Positions 30,595 through 38,918 of a stretch of 64,000 bases of DNA are shown here, in pieces. The notes beneath the pieces are model-generated. The model was not told the origin of the DNA, did not search any database, and was given only the letters and a program-made list of their open reading frames with translations. Both the position numbers and the translations under genes were made by a program. Position 1 is the stretch's first letter; every line of letters begins with the position of its first letter. Source of the DNA: Candidatus Iainarchaeum sp. (GTDB taxonomy: Archaea; Iainarchaeota; Iainarchaeia; Iainarchaeales; UBA10219); NCBI GenBank assembly GCA_018304425.1, contig JAGVWE010000002.1, positions 62,001-126,000 of the forward strand, read 5' to 3'.

Positions 30595-30616
30595 CAAATA
30601 CCTTTAACTTCAGCCG
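30595..30616 (+). repeat. 22-bp direct repeat, right copy
   Basis: Second perfect copy of the 22-mer at 30010-30031, 585 bp away. It includes the same LKYL-stop codons but here no gene precedes it, so it is probably the displaced 3' end of a regulator gene or an insertion footprint. Confidence 0.95.
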
Positions 30617-30695
30617 CTGGACAGCGGGAAAACCGTTAAATAGGGGTTTGCCTTCATATAATGCGGGTTTTAACCTGTTTAGGGGAGGTACGGAG

Positions 30696-31844
30696 ATGAA
30701 CGGAAAGTACGTGATTGCGTTACTCGTGTTGGGCGTGCTGTTGGCTGGTTGCACGAACCAGCCGCCGGCGGCGGGGCCTGCACCCGGTCCGGTACCGGTT
30801 GAACCGCCCGCGACCAAGGAGCCCATCAAGCTCGGGTTCATTGGACCGCTTTCCGGGGACGTTGCCGCCATCGGAATCGGCAGCAAGGAAGGCGTCGAGA
30901 TGGCGGTCGAAGAAATCAACCAGGCCGGTGGCATCAACGACCGAAAAGTCGAGGTAATCTACGAGGACGGAAAGTGCTCGGGCGCGGCCGCGGCCTCGGC
31001 GGGAAACAAGCTCATCAACCTTGACAAGGTTTCGGCCATCATCGGCGGGCTCTGCTCGGGCGAGACCCTGGCCGTGGCGCCGGTCGCGGAAAAAGCAGGC
31101 GTCCTGATGTTATCGAGCTGTTCTTCTTCGCCGAAGGTAACGGAGGCCGGCGACTACATCTTCCGGGACTATCCCAGCGACGAGTTCCAGGGCGCGTTCG
31201 GGGCCGAGTATGCCTTCAACGAGTTGAAGGCGCGAAAAGTGGCCATCATTTATTCCCTGAGCGACTGGGGCGTTCCCATCAAGGACCGGTTCAAGGCCCG
31301 GTTCACGGAATTGGGTGGAACCATTGTCGCGGAGGAAGGCGTTGACGACAAAATCCAGGACACGCGGACCCAGTTGATGAAGCTCAAGTCCGCGAACCCG
31401 GACGCCGTGTACATGCCGCAGTACTCGGGCGCGACCGCCATCATCCTCAAGCAGGCAAAGGAACTCGGTTTAACCGTGCCCTTGCTGGGAGGCGACGCGG
31501 GCAACGACCCCAAGGTCATCGAAGTGGGTGGCAGCGCGGCGGAGGGCTTCCTCTCCACGGTGCCGTTCTCCGAGCCCCCCAAAGAATGGGAGGCTGCCTA
31601 CACCCAGCGGACCGGCCACGAAGTCAGGCTCTGCGGGGTGCACGCCTATGACGCGGCGAAGATAATGGCGAAGGCCTTGGCAGTGGTGGGGGACGACGCC
31701 TCCAAACTCAGGGACTACCTCTACGCCATGCCGCCCTATAAGGGCATGTCGGGAGAGGTCAGCTTTGACCGGAATGGCGACCTCAAGGGAGCCAGGTACT
31801 CGGTGCTGCAGGTCAAGAACGCCAAGTTCGAGAAAGTGTATTAA
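30696..31844 (+). CDS. livK: Branched-chain amino acid ABC transporter substrate-binding lipoprotein (LivK 2)
   Basis: A 382-residue paralogue of the protein at 28115. Lipobox LLVLGVLLAGC, then a proline-rich linker and the binding fold: IKLGFIGPLSGDVAAIGIGS, AVEEINQAGGINDRKVEVIY, LINLDKVSAIIGGLCSGETL, KVAIIYSLSDWGVPIKDRF. ATG 30696 has AGGGGAGGT 7 nt upstream and a TATA region (CCGTTAAATAGG) further up. Differences near the ligand-binding segments from copies 1 and 3 imply different ligands. Confidence 0.93.
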   Translation: MNGKYVIALLVLGVLLAGCTNQPPAAGPAPGPVPVEPPATKEPIKLGFIGPLSGDVAAIGIGSKEGVEMAVEEINQAGGINDRKVEVIYEDGKCSGAAAASAGNKLINLDKVSAIIGGLCSGETLAVAPVAEKAGVLMLSSCSSSPKVTEAGDYIFRDYPSDEFQGAFGAEYAFNELKARKVAIIYSLSDWGVPIKDRFKARFTELGGTIVAEEGVDDKIQDTRTQLMKLKSANPDAVYMPQYSGATAIILKQAKELGLTVPLLGGDAGNDPKVIEVGGSAAEGFLSTVPFSEPPKEWEAAYTQRTGHEVRLCGVHAYDAAKIMAKALAVVGDDASKLRDYLYAMPPYKGMSGEVSFDRNGDLKGARYSVLQVKNAKFEKVY

Positions 31845-31865
31845 GAGCGGCCGGCGGCTGAAAGG

Positions 31866-31942
31866 CCCCGGTTCTTTTTTCTTTTATTTTTTCGGGCTAG
31901 CCGGCCGGCTGGAGTGGGTGAAAAAAGAAAAAAAGCCGGGGT
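31866..31942. terminator. Bidirectional terminator between convergent genes
   Basis: Between LivK 2 and the convergent membrane gene, CCCGGTTCTTTTTTCTTTTA and AAAAAAGAAAAAAAGCCGGG form inverted arms around a GC-rich centre. Each strand therefore ends in a long U-rich run, the archaeal intrinsic termination signal, for both genes. Confidence 0.65.
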
Positions 31943-31945
31943 GGC

Positions 31946-32275
31946 TTAGTCTTTTGCCATGCCCCAGAGTGCTTTGACTGCCACGACCAAGGCTGCTGGT
32001 GCTGCCATGGTGGCTATGCCGCCGAGAATGCCCGCCAAGTACATTCCAATCATGGGAATGGCCTGGGTTCCAGCCGTGTTGGCTGCCAGCAAGGCAACCG
32101 TGGCCAGTAAGAAGTTGTGGGTCTCGTGGGCCGTGACGTTCAGGAATCCAACGACTAACCCGATTACGACCAGGATTAGCCCGACTTGGGGGATTGCGTT
32201 GGGCATGAACCCGTTCACCAAGGCGACTAATATGCCCAAGAGGAACAGGTACTGGCCCATCTTGCTCATTTCCAT
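31946..32275 (-). CDS. Small hydrophobic membrane protein
   Basis: A 109-residue protein with about four transmembrane segments: MGQYLFLLGILVALVNGF, VGLILVVIGLVVGFLNV, NFLLATVALLAANTAG and a last segment around LAGILGGIATMAAPAALVV. A conserved-looking TAHETHNFLL sits between segments 2 and 3. The ATG at 32275 is chosen because GGAGGTC lies 9 nt upstream. I do not recognise a named family. It lies inside the amino-acid uptake locus but convergent to LivK 2, so a link is unproven. Confidence 0.7.
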   Translation of the reverse strand: MEMSKMGQYLFLLGILVALVNGFMPNAIPQVGLILVVIGLVVGFLNVTAHETHNFLLATVALLAANTAGTQAIPMIGMYLAGILGGIATMAAPAALVVAVKALWGMAKD

Positions 32276-32384
32276 CTTGTTTCGACCTCCAAACAAAGTT
32301 AAAAGTAGGAATTGATGGGCTTAAGAGGTATTTAAGGATAAGGTTTTCAACGAATGGAATTACGGCGGAAGACGAAGTAAACGG

Positions 32385-33377
32385 TTATTCGGGGTAGTAT
32401 TTGATGTCGTAGAGCTTGTAGTAAATGAAGTGGCTGTAGTCGGCCAGGGTGTCGCCTGCAACCGTCAACACCTCGCGTTGGATGGCCTTGAACTCGTCAT
32501 AGCTTTGGACCAGCATCTCGACTTCGAAGTCATAGTAGCCGATGGCGTCGTTCCAGAAGACGATGTGGGGGCAGATGCGCGCGTATTCGAGGAGGCTCGC
32601 GTACTTGGAGCGGTTTTTGAGGCGAAGGTGCAGCTTGTACATTAAGTAACCCAGCTTGGAGGAATTGAGTTGGGCGCGGTAGGCGAGGATGATGCCCGAG
32701 GCCTCCATCTTCTTCAAGGAGTAGCGCACGACGACGGGAGAGAGGGAAATCCGTTGCGCGATGGAAACGATGGGTTCCCGGGCATTGCTTGAAACAAAGG
32801 CGAGCACCTTTTTGTCCGAATTGGAGAGCTCCACGTTCGAAAAGGCCTGGCCCATGGCCTGGAAGGGCCGGTCGCGCACTTCATGGGGCAGGATGCAGGC
32901 GCAGGCAAAGGTGGTCAAGCCATTGTACACGCAGACCACCGTGTTCTGGATGTGTTCCTGGAACATGGAGAGGAACTTTATCCAGAAGTCCCTGAACTCG
33001 TAGGTGTTCTTCACCCAGACCAGGAAGCCGAAGTCGAATTCGCCGTCGATGTTGCCGCTCCACCAGACATGCTTGTGGCCGGAAATGAAGTCGAAGACCT
33101 CCTGCCGCTTGGCCTCGTCGAGGATGCTGAACTTCAAGTACACCCGGAAGGTCTGGAAGCCCAGCTTCGGCGAGTCCACGACCGCGTAAAACCGGTCGAT
33201 GAAACCGTTCTCCAAGAGCTTGCCGATGCGGTAGTTGACCACGTTTTTGTTCACGCGCAGCTTCTTCCCGATGGCCGCATTCGACTGCCTGCAATTGCAG
33301 TCCAGCTCGTACAGGATTTTGCAGTCGAGCTCGTCCAAGCCCTTGGCGGCAAATGCAGACTTATCCCAAAAATGCAT
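32385..33377 (-). CDS. Tandem Lrp/AsnC-family regulator
   Basis: A 330-residue protein holding two Lrp-like halves. First HTH: LDCKILYELDCNCRQSNAAI, then LRVNKNVVNYRIGKLLENGF (about 16-60), with its ligand domain. Second HTH: SDKKVLAFVSSNAREPIVSI, then SPVVVRYSLKKMEASGII (about 185-230), followed by another alpha/beta segment ending YKLYDIKYYPE. Lrp proteins sense amino acids. It is divergent from LivK 3 (gap about 125 bp), so it likely controls that gene and the LivHMGF operon. TATA CTTTAAATAC lies about 25 bp before ATG. Confidence 0.85.
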   Translation of the reverse strand: MHFWDKSAFAAKGLDELDCKILYELDCNCRQSNAAIGKKLRVNKNVVNYRIGKLLENGFIDRFYAVVDSPKLGFQTFRVYLKFSILDEAKRQEVFDFISGHKHVWWSGNIDGEFDFGFLVWVKNTYEFRDFWIKFLSMFQEHIQNTVVCVYNGLTTFACACILPHEVRDRPFQAMGQAFSNVELSNSDKKVLAFVSSNAREPIVSIAQRISLSPVVVRYSLKKMEASGIILAYRAQLNSSKLGYLMYKLHLRLKNRSKYASLLEYARICPHIVFWNDAIGYYDFEVEMLVQSYDEFKAIQREVLTVAGDTLADYSHFIYYKLYDIKYYPE

Positions 33378-33389
33378 TTTAGGTCAAAA

Positions 33390-33450
33390 TAAGTATTTAA
33401 AGCAACAATTTATATATTTGACTAAAAAATGGCCACATATTCTTATTAAG
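33390..33450. promoter_or_regulatory. Divergent promoter region, Lrp regulator / LivK 3
   Basis: The minus strand has CTTTAAATACTT about 25 bp before the regulator ATG. The plus strand has ATTTATATATTTG (about 33407-33419) and TTCTTATTAAGTG (about 33439-33451), the second better placed for LivK 3. The AT-rich span between is a natural site for Lrp binding. Confidence 0.45.
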
Positions 33451-33502
33451 TGGGTAGACCGAAGGTATGTTAGGTCCCCCACGGGGACCGGGAAGGGGTT
33501 GG

Positions 33503-34663
33503 ATGAAGGTTTCCATTGTTCTATGGGTCGCCGTACTGCTCGCATTGGCTGGGTGCGTCCAAGGGACGCAAGGCACGCAGGGCACCCAAGGCGGCTCCCA
33601 GGCCCAGCCGGGTGGGGCGGCAGACGCGAGCGGTGAAATCGTCCTCGGGTTTGCGGACGCCCTGACTGGCGACGCGGCCACCTACGGCGCGGTCTCCAGG
33701 AACGCCATCGAGATGGCCGTGGACGAAATCAACACCGAAGGCGGCATCAACGGGAAAAGGTTGCGCGTCATCTATGAAGACAACAAGTGCAATGGCAAGG
33801 ACGCTGCAACCGTTGCGCAAAAACTGGTTAACGTCGACAAGGTCAAGGTCATCGTGGGATGGAGCTGCAGCGGCGCGGTGCTGGGCGCGGCGCCCGTGAC
33901 CGAGAAAGCTAGGGTCATCATCCTGGACGGCTACGCCAGCAACCCCGACATCACCTATGCCGGCGACTACGTTTTCCGCACGAGCTACTCGGACACCCTC
34001 AGCGGCGAGGTGCTCGCGAAAGCCATGCAAGGGTTCTCGCGCGTGGCCGCGCTGGCCGAAGCGACGCCGTATGCGGAAGGCGTGGTGAAAGCCTTCAAGG
34101 CGAAGTTCGGCAAACCCCTGACCGCCGAGGAGACCTATTTGCAGGAGTCCCGGGACATGCGCACGCAAATCACGAAGCTCGCGGCCACGAACCCCGAGGC
34201 CATCGTGGTGAGCCCGCAGTCGGCCATAACCGGCGGGATTGCCGTAAAGCAGTTGCGGGAGCTGGGCTTCAAGGGAGCCATCTACTCGAGCATCGTCATC
34301 GGCGGCCCGGAGTTCCTCGCGCAGGCCGGCGCGGCTGCCGAAGGCGTGCTGTTCCAGGCCGACCCCGAGGCAGTTGAGTCCACTGAAAAAACACGGGTAT
34401 TTTCCGATTACCGGAAAAGACATGGAGACGAACCCGGCTACCCCTATGCCCTTGCCAGCAACTGGGACGCGATGATGATTCTCGCGGAAGGGTTGCGGAA
34501 GGTCGGCTACGACGCTGACAGGCTGCGTGATTACCTGTATTCGGTCAAGGCCTACGACGGCATCCTGGGCCGCATCGGGTTCGATGAGAACGGGGATGTA
34601 ACCGGCTTGAACAGCCAGGTGAAGGTCTGGCAGAACGGGAAGACCGTGCCGGCCGAGGAATAG
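33503..34663 (+). CDS. livK: Branched-chain amino acid ABC transporter substrate-binding lipoprotein (LivK 3)
   Basis: A 386-residue paralogue of the two earlier binding proteins. Lipobox VAVLLALAGC, a repeated TQGTQGTQGG linker, then IVLGFADALTGDAATYGAVS, AVDEINTEGGINGKRLRVIY, NVDKVKVIVGWSCSGAVLGA. ATG 33503 has AAGGGG 6-7 nt upstream. It is the copy closest to LivH and so probably the main partner. The lack of other transporter sets in the window suggests that all three copies use this permease. Confidence 0.93.
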   Translation: MKVSIVLWVAVLLALAGCVQGTQGTQGTQGGSQAQPGGAADASGEIVLGFADALTGDAATYGAVSRNAIEMAVDEINTEGGINGKRLRVIYEDNKCNGKDAATVAQKLVNVDKVKVIVGWSCSGAVLGAAPVTEKARVIILDGYASNPDITYAGDYVFRTSYSDTLSGEVLAKAMQGFSRVAALAEATPYAEGVVKAFKAKFGKPLTAEETYLQESRDMRTQITKLAATNPEAIVVSPQSAITGGIAVKQLRELGFKGAIYSSIVIGGPEFLAQAGAAAEGVLFQADPEAVESTEKTRVFSDYRKRHGDEPGYPYALASNWDAMMILAEGLRKVGYDADRLRDYLYSVKAYDGILGRIGFDENGDVTGLNSQVKVWQNGKTVPAEE

Positions 34664-34742
34664 ACCGGTGAAGGGCGGGGTAAGGTTAATTAACCCCGTC
34701 TCCCCTCTTTATTTCGAATTCCTGGTTAGGGGGTAACGGGTT

Positions 34743-35639
34743 TTGTGGAGTGAGTTTTTCGCGGTGCTGCCGCAGTTGCTGATGAACGGCTTGATAGCCG
34801 GCGGCATCTACTCGCTCATCGCCATCGGCTACACCATGATTTACGGCATATTGCGGTTCATCAACTTCGCGTACGGCGAAATCGCGATGGTCGGAGCCTA
34901 CGCGGCTTACACGGCCATCGTGTGGCTGCACTGGCCGCTGTGGGCCGGGGTCCTGGCCGCCCTCGCGGTGTGCTCGTTGCTTGGCGTGGCCATCGACTTC
35001 GTGGCCTACAAGCCCCTGCGAAAGGCCAACCGGTTGTCCTCGCTCATCACGGCCATCGCGGTCAGCCTCCTCCTCCAAAACCTCGTCGCCTTGTTCTATG
35101 GCAACGAAATCAAGACCTTTCGGGAGGGGCCGGTCGAGCAGGGCATGAACTTCTTCGGCGCGTTCATCACACCCACCCAGGTAACCATCATCGCCACCGC
35201 GTTCCTCCTCATGGCCGGACTCTACTGGTTCGTCGCGAAAACAAAACTCGGCAAGGCCATCCGGGCAACTGCCGACGACATGGAACTCGCGAAAGTCGTC
35301 GGCATCGACTCCGAAAAAGTGATTCGCACCACGTTTGCCCTGGGCTCGGGCCTCGCAGCCGCGGCCGGGGTGTTGATTGCCTTGGAGCAAAACATCGAGC
35401 CCACCATGGGCGTGATGCCGGGAATCAAGGCCTTCACCGCGGCAGTCGTTGGAGGGATTGGCAGCATCCAGGGAGCCATGCTGGGCGGCATGCTGATCGG
35501 CTTGGTGGAAAACATCGGCATCTGGTTCCTGCCCAGCGGCTACAAGGACGCGATTGCCTTCGTGGTGCTGATTTTCTTCCTGATGTTCAAGCCCAAGGGC
35601 CTGCTCGGCGGAAAACTGGAGGAGGACGTCCGCAAATGA
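34743..35639 (+). CDS. livH: Branched-chain amino acid ABC permease LivH
   Basis: Membrane subunit of the high-affinity uptake system. The 298-residue product has about eight transmembrane segments and the family signatures NGLIAGGIYSLIAIGYTMIY, GILRFINFAYGEIAMVGAY and, for the ATPase-contact loop, GKAIRATADDMELAKVVGID. The C-terminal GGIGSIQGAMLGGMLIGLVE is also conserved. The start is TTG, with AGGGGG about 10 nt upstream. Its stop overlaps the LivM start as ATGA. Confidence 0.95.
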   Translation: MWSEFFAVLPQLLMNGLIAGGIYSLIAIGYTMIYGILRFINFAYGEIAMVGAYAAYTAIVWLHWPLWAGVLAALAVCSLLGVAIDFVAYKPLRKANRLSSLITAIAVSLLLQNLVALFYGNEIKTFREGPVEQGMNFFGAFITPTQVTIIATAFLLMAGLYWFVAKTKLGKAIRATADDMELAKVVGIDSEKVIRTTFALGSGLAAAAGVLIALEQNIEPTMGVMPGIKAFTAAVVGGIGSIQGAMLGGMLIGLVENIGIWFLPSGYKDAIAFVVLIFFLMFKPKGLLGGKLEEDVRK

Positions 35640-36544
35640 TCGACCTGCTCGGCATGTGGCCTTACTTCCTGCACCTCCTCATCTACATCGGCATCTACGC
35701 CATCCTCGGCATGAGCCTCAACCTCATCACGGGCTACACGGGGCTGCTGAACCTTGGCCACGCGGCCTTCTGGGGCATTGGAGCCTATACCAGCGTCCTC
35801 CTGGTCTTGGCGGGAATTCCCTGGCTCCTGGCCCTGGTGGCCTCGGCCGTACTGGCCGGCCTAGCCGGGCTGTTGATTGGCTTTCCCTCGCTGAACCTCC
35901 GCGGCGACTACTTCGCGGTCGCAACCCTTGGCTTCGGCGAAATCATTCGAAGCATCCTCATCAACTGGAGCGAGGTCACGAGGGGCCCGCTCGGCATCCC
36001 CGGCATTCCGAGGCCGGAAGTGATGGGGTTCGTGTTTGAATCCAACGAGGCCTTCCTCGCCCTGGTCCTGGCGCTCGCGTTCCTGACCTATGTCTTCCTG
36101 CGGCGGCTCACGCGCTCGAGCTTTGGAAGGGTGCTGCGCGCCATCCGCGAAGACGAAATCGCGGCACAGGCGCTGGGCAAGGACGTGAACAAGTACAAGC
36201 TCACGGCCATGGGCATCGGCGCGGGTTTCGCGGGAATCGCGGGCGGCTTGTTCGCGCACTACATCACCTTCATCGACCCGACCTCCTTTGTCTTGAACGA
36301 GTCCGTGCTGATGCTGTTGATCGTCGTGTTGGGCGGCATGGGCAGCCTCGAGGGCTCGCTGGTGGGGGCTGTTGCCCTCGTGTTGTTGCCTGAACCGCTC
36401 CGGCTCATCGGCGCGAACTCGGACATCACGTGGCTGAAGACGGGTTTCGCGCAGGTGCGGATGGCGGTCTATGCCCTGGTGCTGTTGCTGGTCATCATCC
36501 GGTTGCCGCAGGGCCTGCTGGGCGAGGGGAGGAACCGCAAATGA
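35636..36544 (+). CDS. livM: Branched-chain amino acid ABC permease LivM
   Basis: Second membrane subunit, 302 residues, about nine hydrophobic segments. Signatures: MSLNLITGYTGLLNLGHAAF, GIGAYTSVLLVLAG, the ATPase-contact loop RSSFGRVLRAIREDEIAAQA and GGMGSLEGSLVGAVALVLLP. It is shorter than enterobacterial LivM, lacking the extra N-terminal region, as usual in archaea. ATGA overlaps join it to LivH before and LivG after. Confidence 0.95.
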   Translation: MIDLLGMWPYFLHLLIYIGIYAILGMSLNLITGYTGLLNLGHAAFWGIGAYTSVLLVLAGIPWLLALVASAVLAGLAGLLIGFPSLNLRGDYFAVATLGFGEIIRSILINWSEVTRGPLGIPGIPRPEVMGFVFESNEAFLALVLALAFLTYVFLRRLTRSSFGRVLRAIREDEIAAQALGKDVNKYKLTAMGIGAGFAGIAGGLFAHYITFIDPTSFVLNESVLMLLIVVLGGMGSLEGSLVGAVALVLLPEPLRLIGANSDITWLKTGFAQVRMAVYALVLLLVIIRLPQGLLGEGRNRK

Positions 36545-37311
36545 AGGAGGCCATGCTGAATGTCAGGGGTATCTCCAAGGACTTCGGCGGCTTGAAGGCC
36601 TTGAACAACGTGTCCTTCGAGGTCGGCGAACGGGAAGTCGTGGGCTTGATTGGCCCGAACGGCTCGGGAAAGACCACCCTCTTCGAAATCATCAACGGGT
36701 TTTACCTGCCGAGCCACGGCAGCGTGGAGTGCTGCGGGCAACGCATCACGGGCTTGTTGCCGCATGAGATTGCCCGGAGAGGCATTGGCCGGACCTTCCA
36801 GATTGTCCGGTTGTTCCCCAAGCTCACCGTCCTCGAAAACCTGCTGGTCGCGGAACAGCACTTGAAGGGCGAGTTGCTGCTGCATGCCCTCCTCAAATTG
36901 AGGCATGTCGAGGCCGAAGACCGCGCCAACAAGGAGAAGGCATTGAAGCTACTGGAGCTCGTGGAACTCGGGCACAAGAAAAACGAGTTGGCGGAAAACC
37001 TGTCCTATGGCCAGCAGAAGCTGCTGGAGATTGCGCGGGCGCTGGCCTTGGAGCCGCGGATTTTGTTGTTGGACGAGCCGGATGCGGGCTTGAACCCGAC
37101 TATTGCCAGGAAGGTGTTCAACGTCGTCAAGGAACTGAAGAAGGAAGGCAAAAGCGTTCTGATGATCGAGCACGACATGGAGACCGTGATGGGCTTGTGC
37201 GACCGCGTGGTGGTGCTGGACTTCGGCGAGAAAATCGCGGAAGGAACCCCCAAGGAAATCCAGGCCAACGAGAAGGTCTTGGAAGCCTACCTGGGGAAGG
37301 TGAAAAAATGA
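36541..37311 (+). CDS. livG: Branched-chain amino acid ABC ATP-binding protein LivG
   Basis: One of two ATPases. The 256-residue product has Walker A GLIGPNGSGKTTLFEIINGF, the Q-loop GRTFQIVRLFPKLTV, signature NLSYGQQKLLEIARALA, Walker B ILLLDEPDAGLNP and the switch His in MIEHDMETVMGLCDRV. The signature LSYGQ instead of LSGGQ is normal for LivG. ATG at 36541 overlaps the LivM stop and has GGGGAGG 8 nt upstream. Confidence 0.96.
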   Translation: MKEAMLNVRGISKDFGGLKALNNVSFEVGEREVVGLIGPNGSGKTTLFEIINGFYLPSHGSVECCGQRITGLLPHEIARRGIGRTFQIVRLFPKLTVLENLLVAEQHLKGELLLHALLKLRHVEAEDRANKEKALKLLELVELGHKKNELAENLSYGQQKLLEIARALALEPRILLLDEPDAGLNPTIARKVFNVVKELKKEGKSVLMIEHDMETVMGLCDRVVVLDFGEKIAEGTPKEIQANEKVLEAYLGKVKK

Positions 37312-38021
37312 GCGCCGCCCTGAAAATCGAGAACCTGCACGCGGGGTACGGCAAGCTGCCCATCCTCAACGGCGTGAACCTCTCCGTGGAAGCCGAGAGC
37401 ATTACGGCCCTGATTGGCCCCAATGGAGCCGGCAAGAGCACGGTGTTGAAGGCCGTGTTTGGCTTGACGGGCTGGCGCAAGGGCCGCATCAGCTTCGAAG
37501 GCGAGGAGCTCTCGCGGCTGCCCACCCATGAAATCATCCGGCACGGCGTGTGCTTCGTCCACCAGGGGCGGAACATCTTTCCCACCCTGTCCGTGCAGGA
37601 AAACCTCGAACTCGGGGCCTACATCCGGGCAAACGAGGCCTCCCTGGTCTCCGACCTGGAGCGGGTGTACGAGTTGTTCCCGGCACTCAAGAAAAAGAGG
37701 CTGGACACCGCGAAAAGCCTGTCAGGCGGGCAGCAACAGATGCTGGGCCTGGGCCGGGCGCTGATGCTGCACCCCAAGATGCTGTTGTTGGACGAGCCCT
37801 CGCTGGGCCTGGCGCCCAAGATTTTGCGGGAAATCTTCGAAAAAATCGGCTACATCAACGAGTTGGGCACCACCATTCTCCTCGTCGAGCAAAACGTGCA
37901 AGAGGCCCTGGAGTACAGCGACAAGGTGTTCATCCTCCGTGAGGGAAGAGTCGAGTTCGAAGGCACGCCCAAGGAAGTGCTGGCCAGCGACGTACTGAAG
38001 AAGGCGTACCTGGGTCGCTGA
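37308..38021 (+). CDS. livF: Branched-chain amino acid ABC ATP-binding protein LivF
   Basis: Second ATPase, 237 residues. Walker A ALIGPNGAGKSTVLKAVFG, Q-loop region CFVHQGRNIFPTLSVQENLE, signature SLSGGQQQMLGLGRALM, Walker B MLLLDEPSLGLAP and switch region LLVEQNVQEALEYSD. It ends the LivHMGF operon and stops 1 bp before the convergent slipin gene. Confidence 0.96.
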   Translation: MSAALKIENLHAGYGKLPILNGVNLSVEAESITALIGPNGAGKSTVLKAVFGLTGWRKGRISFEGEELSRLPTHEIIRHGVCFVHQGRNIFPTLSVQENLELGAYIRANEASLVSDLERVYELFPALKKKRLDTAKSLSGGQQQMLGLGRALMLHPKMLLLDEPSLGLAPKILREIFEKIGYINELGTTILLVEQNVQEALEYSDKVFILREGRVEFEGTPKEVLASDVLKKAYLGR

Positions 38022-38022
38022 A

Positions 38023-38856
38023 CTACTTCTTGTCCTTCTTCTTGTCAGCGAACAACTGGAGGGCTTCCAGGACCTCCACCGGCACGGCCAGGATGACGGT
38101 GTTGGAGGCGGTTGGCCCCAGGCCGTCAATGGTTTGAAGCGTTCTCAACTGCATGGCGCCCTTGCTCGTGGCCATGATTTCCGCGGCCTGCGCGAGGTTG
38201 ACGGCGGCCAGCTTGTCTCCCTCTGCCTTGATGATGGTGGCGCGCTTCTCCCGCTCGGAGCTGGCCTGCCGGGACATGAGCCGCTTTAGGTCTTCCGGCA
38301 TGTCGATGTCCTGCAGCTTGATGGACGTTACTTCAATTCCCCAGTTCAGCGTCTCCCGTTCCACGATTTTCTCTATTTCTTCCCCGATTTTCGTGCGCTC
38401 CGCCAGAATCTCGTCCAAGGTCATGCCGCCGATGACGTCCCGCAACGCGGTCTGCGCGTACTGGGAGACGGCATAGGCATAGTCCTGGACTTTTAGGATG
38501 GCCTTGGAAGCATCGGCTACCTTGAAGTAGACCACGCCGTTGATGGAGACCGGCACGTTGTCCTTGGTGATGGCCTGCTGCTTGGGGATGTCAATGGTTA
38601 TCACGCGCATGTCCACCACTTTCACCCACTCAATGAGGGGGATGACGAGGTTGAGGCCCGGGTTTAGGGTGCCCGCAAAGCGGCCCAAGCGGAACTTGAT
38701 GCCGGTCTCGTACTGCTGGATGACCTTGATGGCCATGAAGAACAAGACCAGGAACAGGCCAGTGACCGGGATGAAGCCGCCCACGAAGTACAAGCCGCTG
38801 AACAACAGCAACAACAGGAGGGCCAACACGAGGACGGCCAGGTACTCTAACAACAT
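38023..38856 (-). CDS. Slipin (stomatin/SPFH family) membrane protein
   Basis: SPFH proteins form membrane-bound ring scaffolds. The 277-residue product has two hydrophobic segments near the N terminus (5-22 and 26-44), then the SPFH domain: YETGIKFRLGRFAGTLNPGL, VVDMRVITIDIPKQQAITKD, ALRDVIGGMTLDEILAER, and a coiled stretch ASSEREKRATIIKAEGDKLA. Archaeal slipins normally pair with an NfeD-type serine protease. Here the divergent neighbour is instead a presenilin-type protease. Confidence 0.92.
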   Translation of the reverse strand: MLLEYLAVLVLALLLLLLFSGLYFVGGFIPVTGLFLVLFFMAIKVIQQYETGIKFRLGRFAGTLNPGLNLVIPLIEWVKVVDMRVITIDIPKQQAITKDNVPVSINGVVYFKVADASKAILKVQDYAYAVSQYAQTALRDVIGGMTLDEILAERTKIGEEIEKIVERETLNWGIEVTSIKLQDIDMPEDLKRLMSRQASSEREKRATIIKAEGDKLAAVNLAQAAEIMATSKGAMQLRTLQTIDGLGPTASNTVILAVPVEVLEALQLFADKKKDKK

Positions 38857-38918
38857 GGAAATCCATTGAATGGGGGTTCAATAAGAATAAAAGGCTATTC
38901 GCGGGTTGTGTGGTTTGA

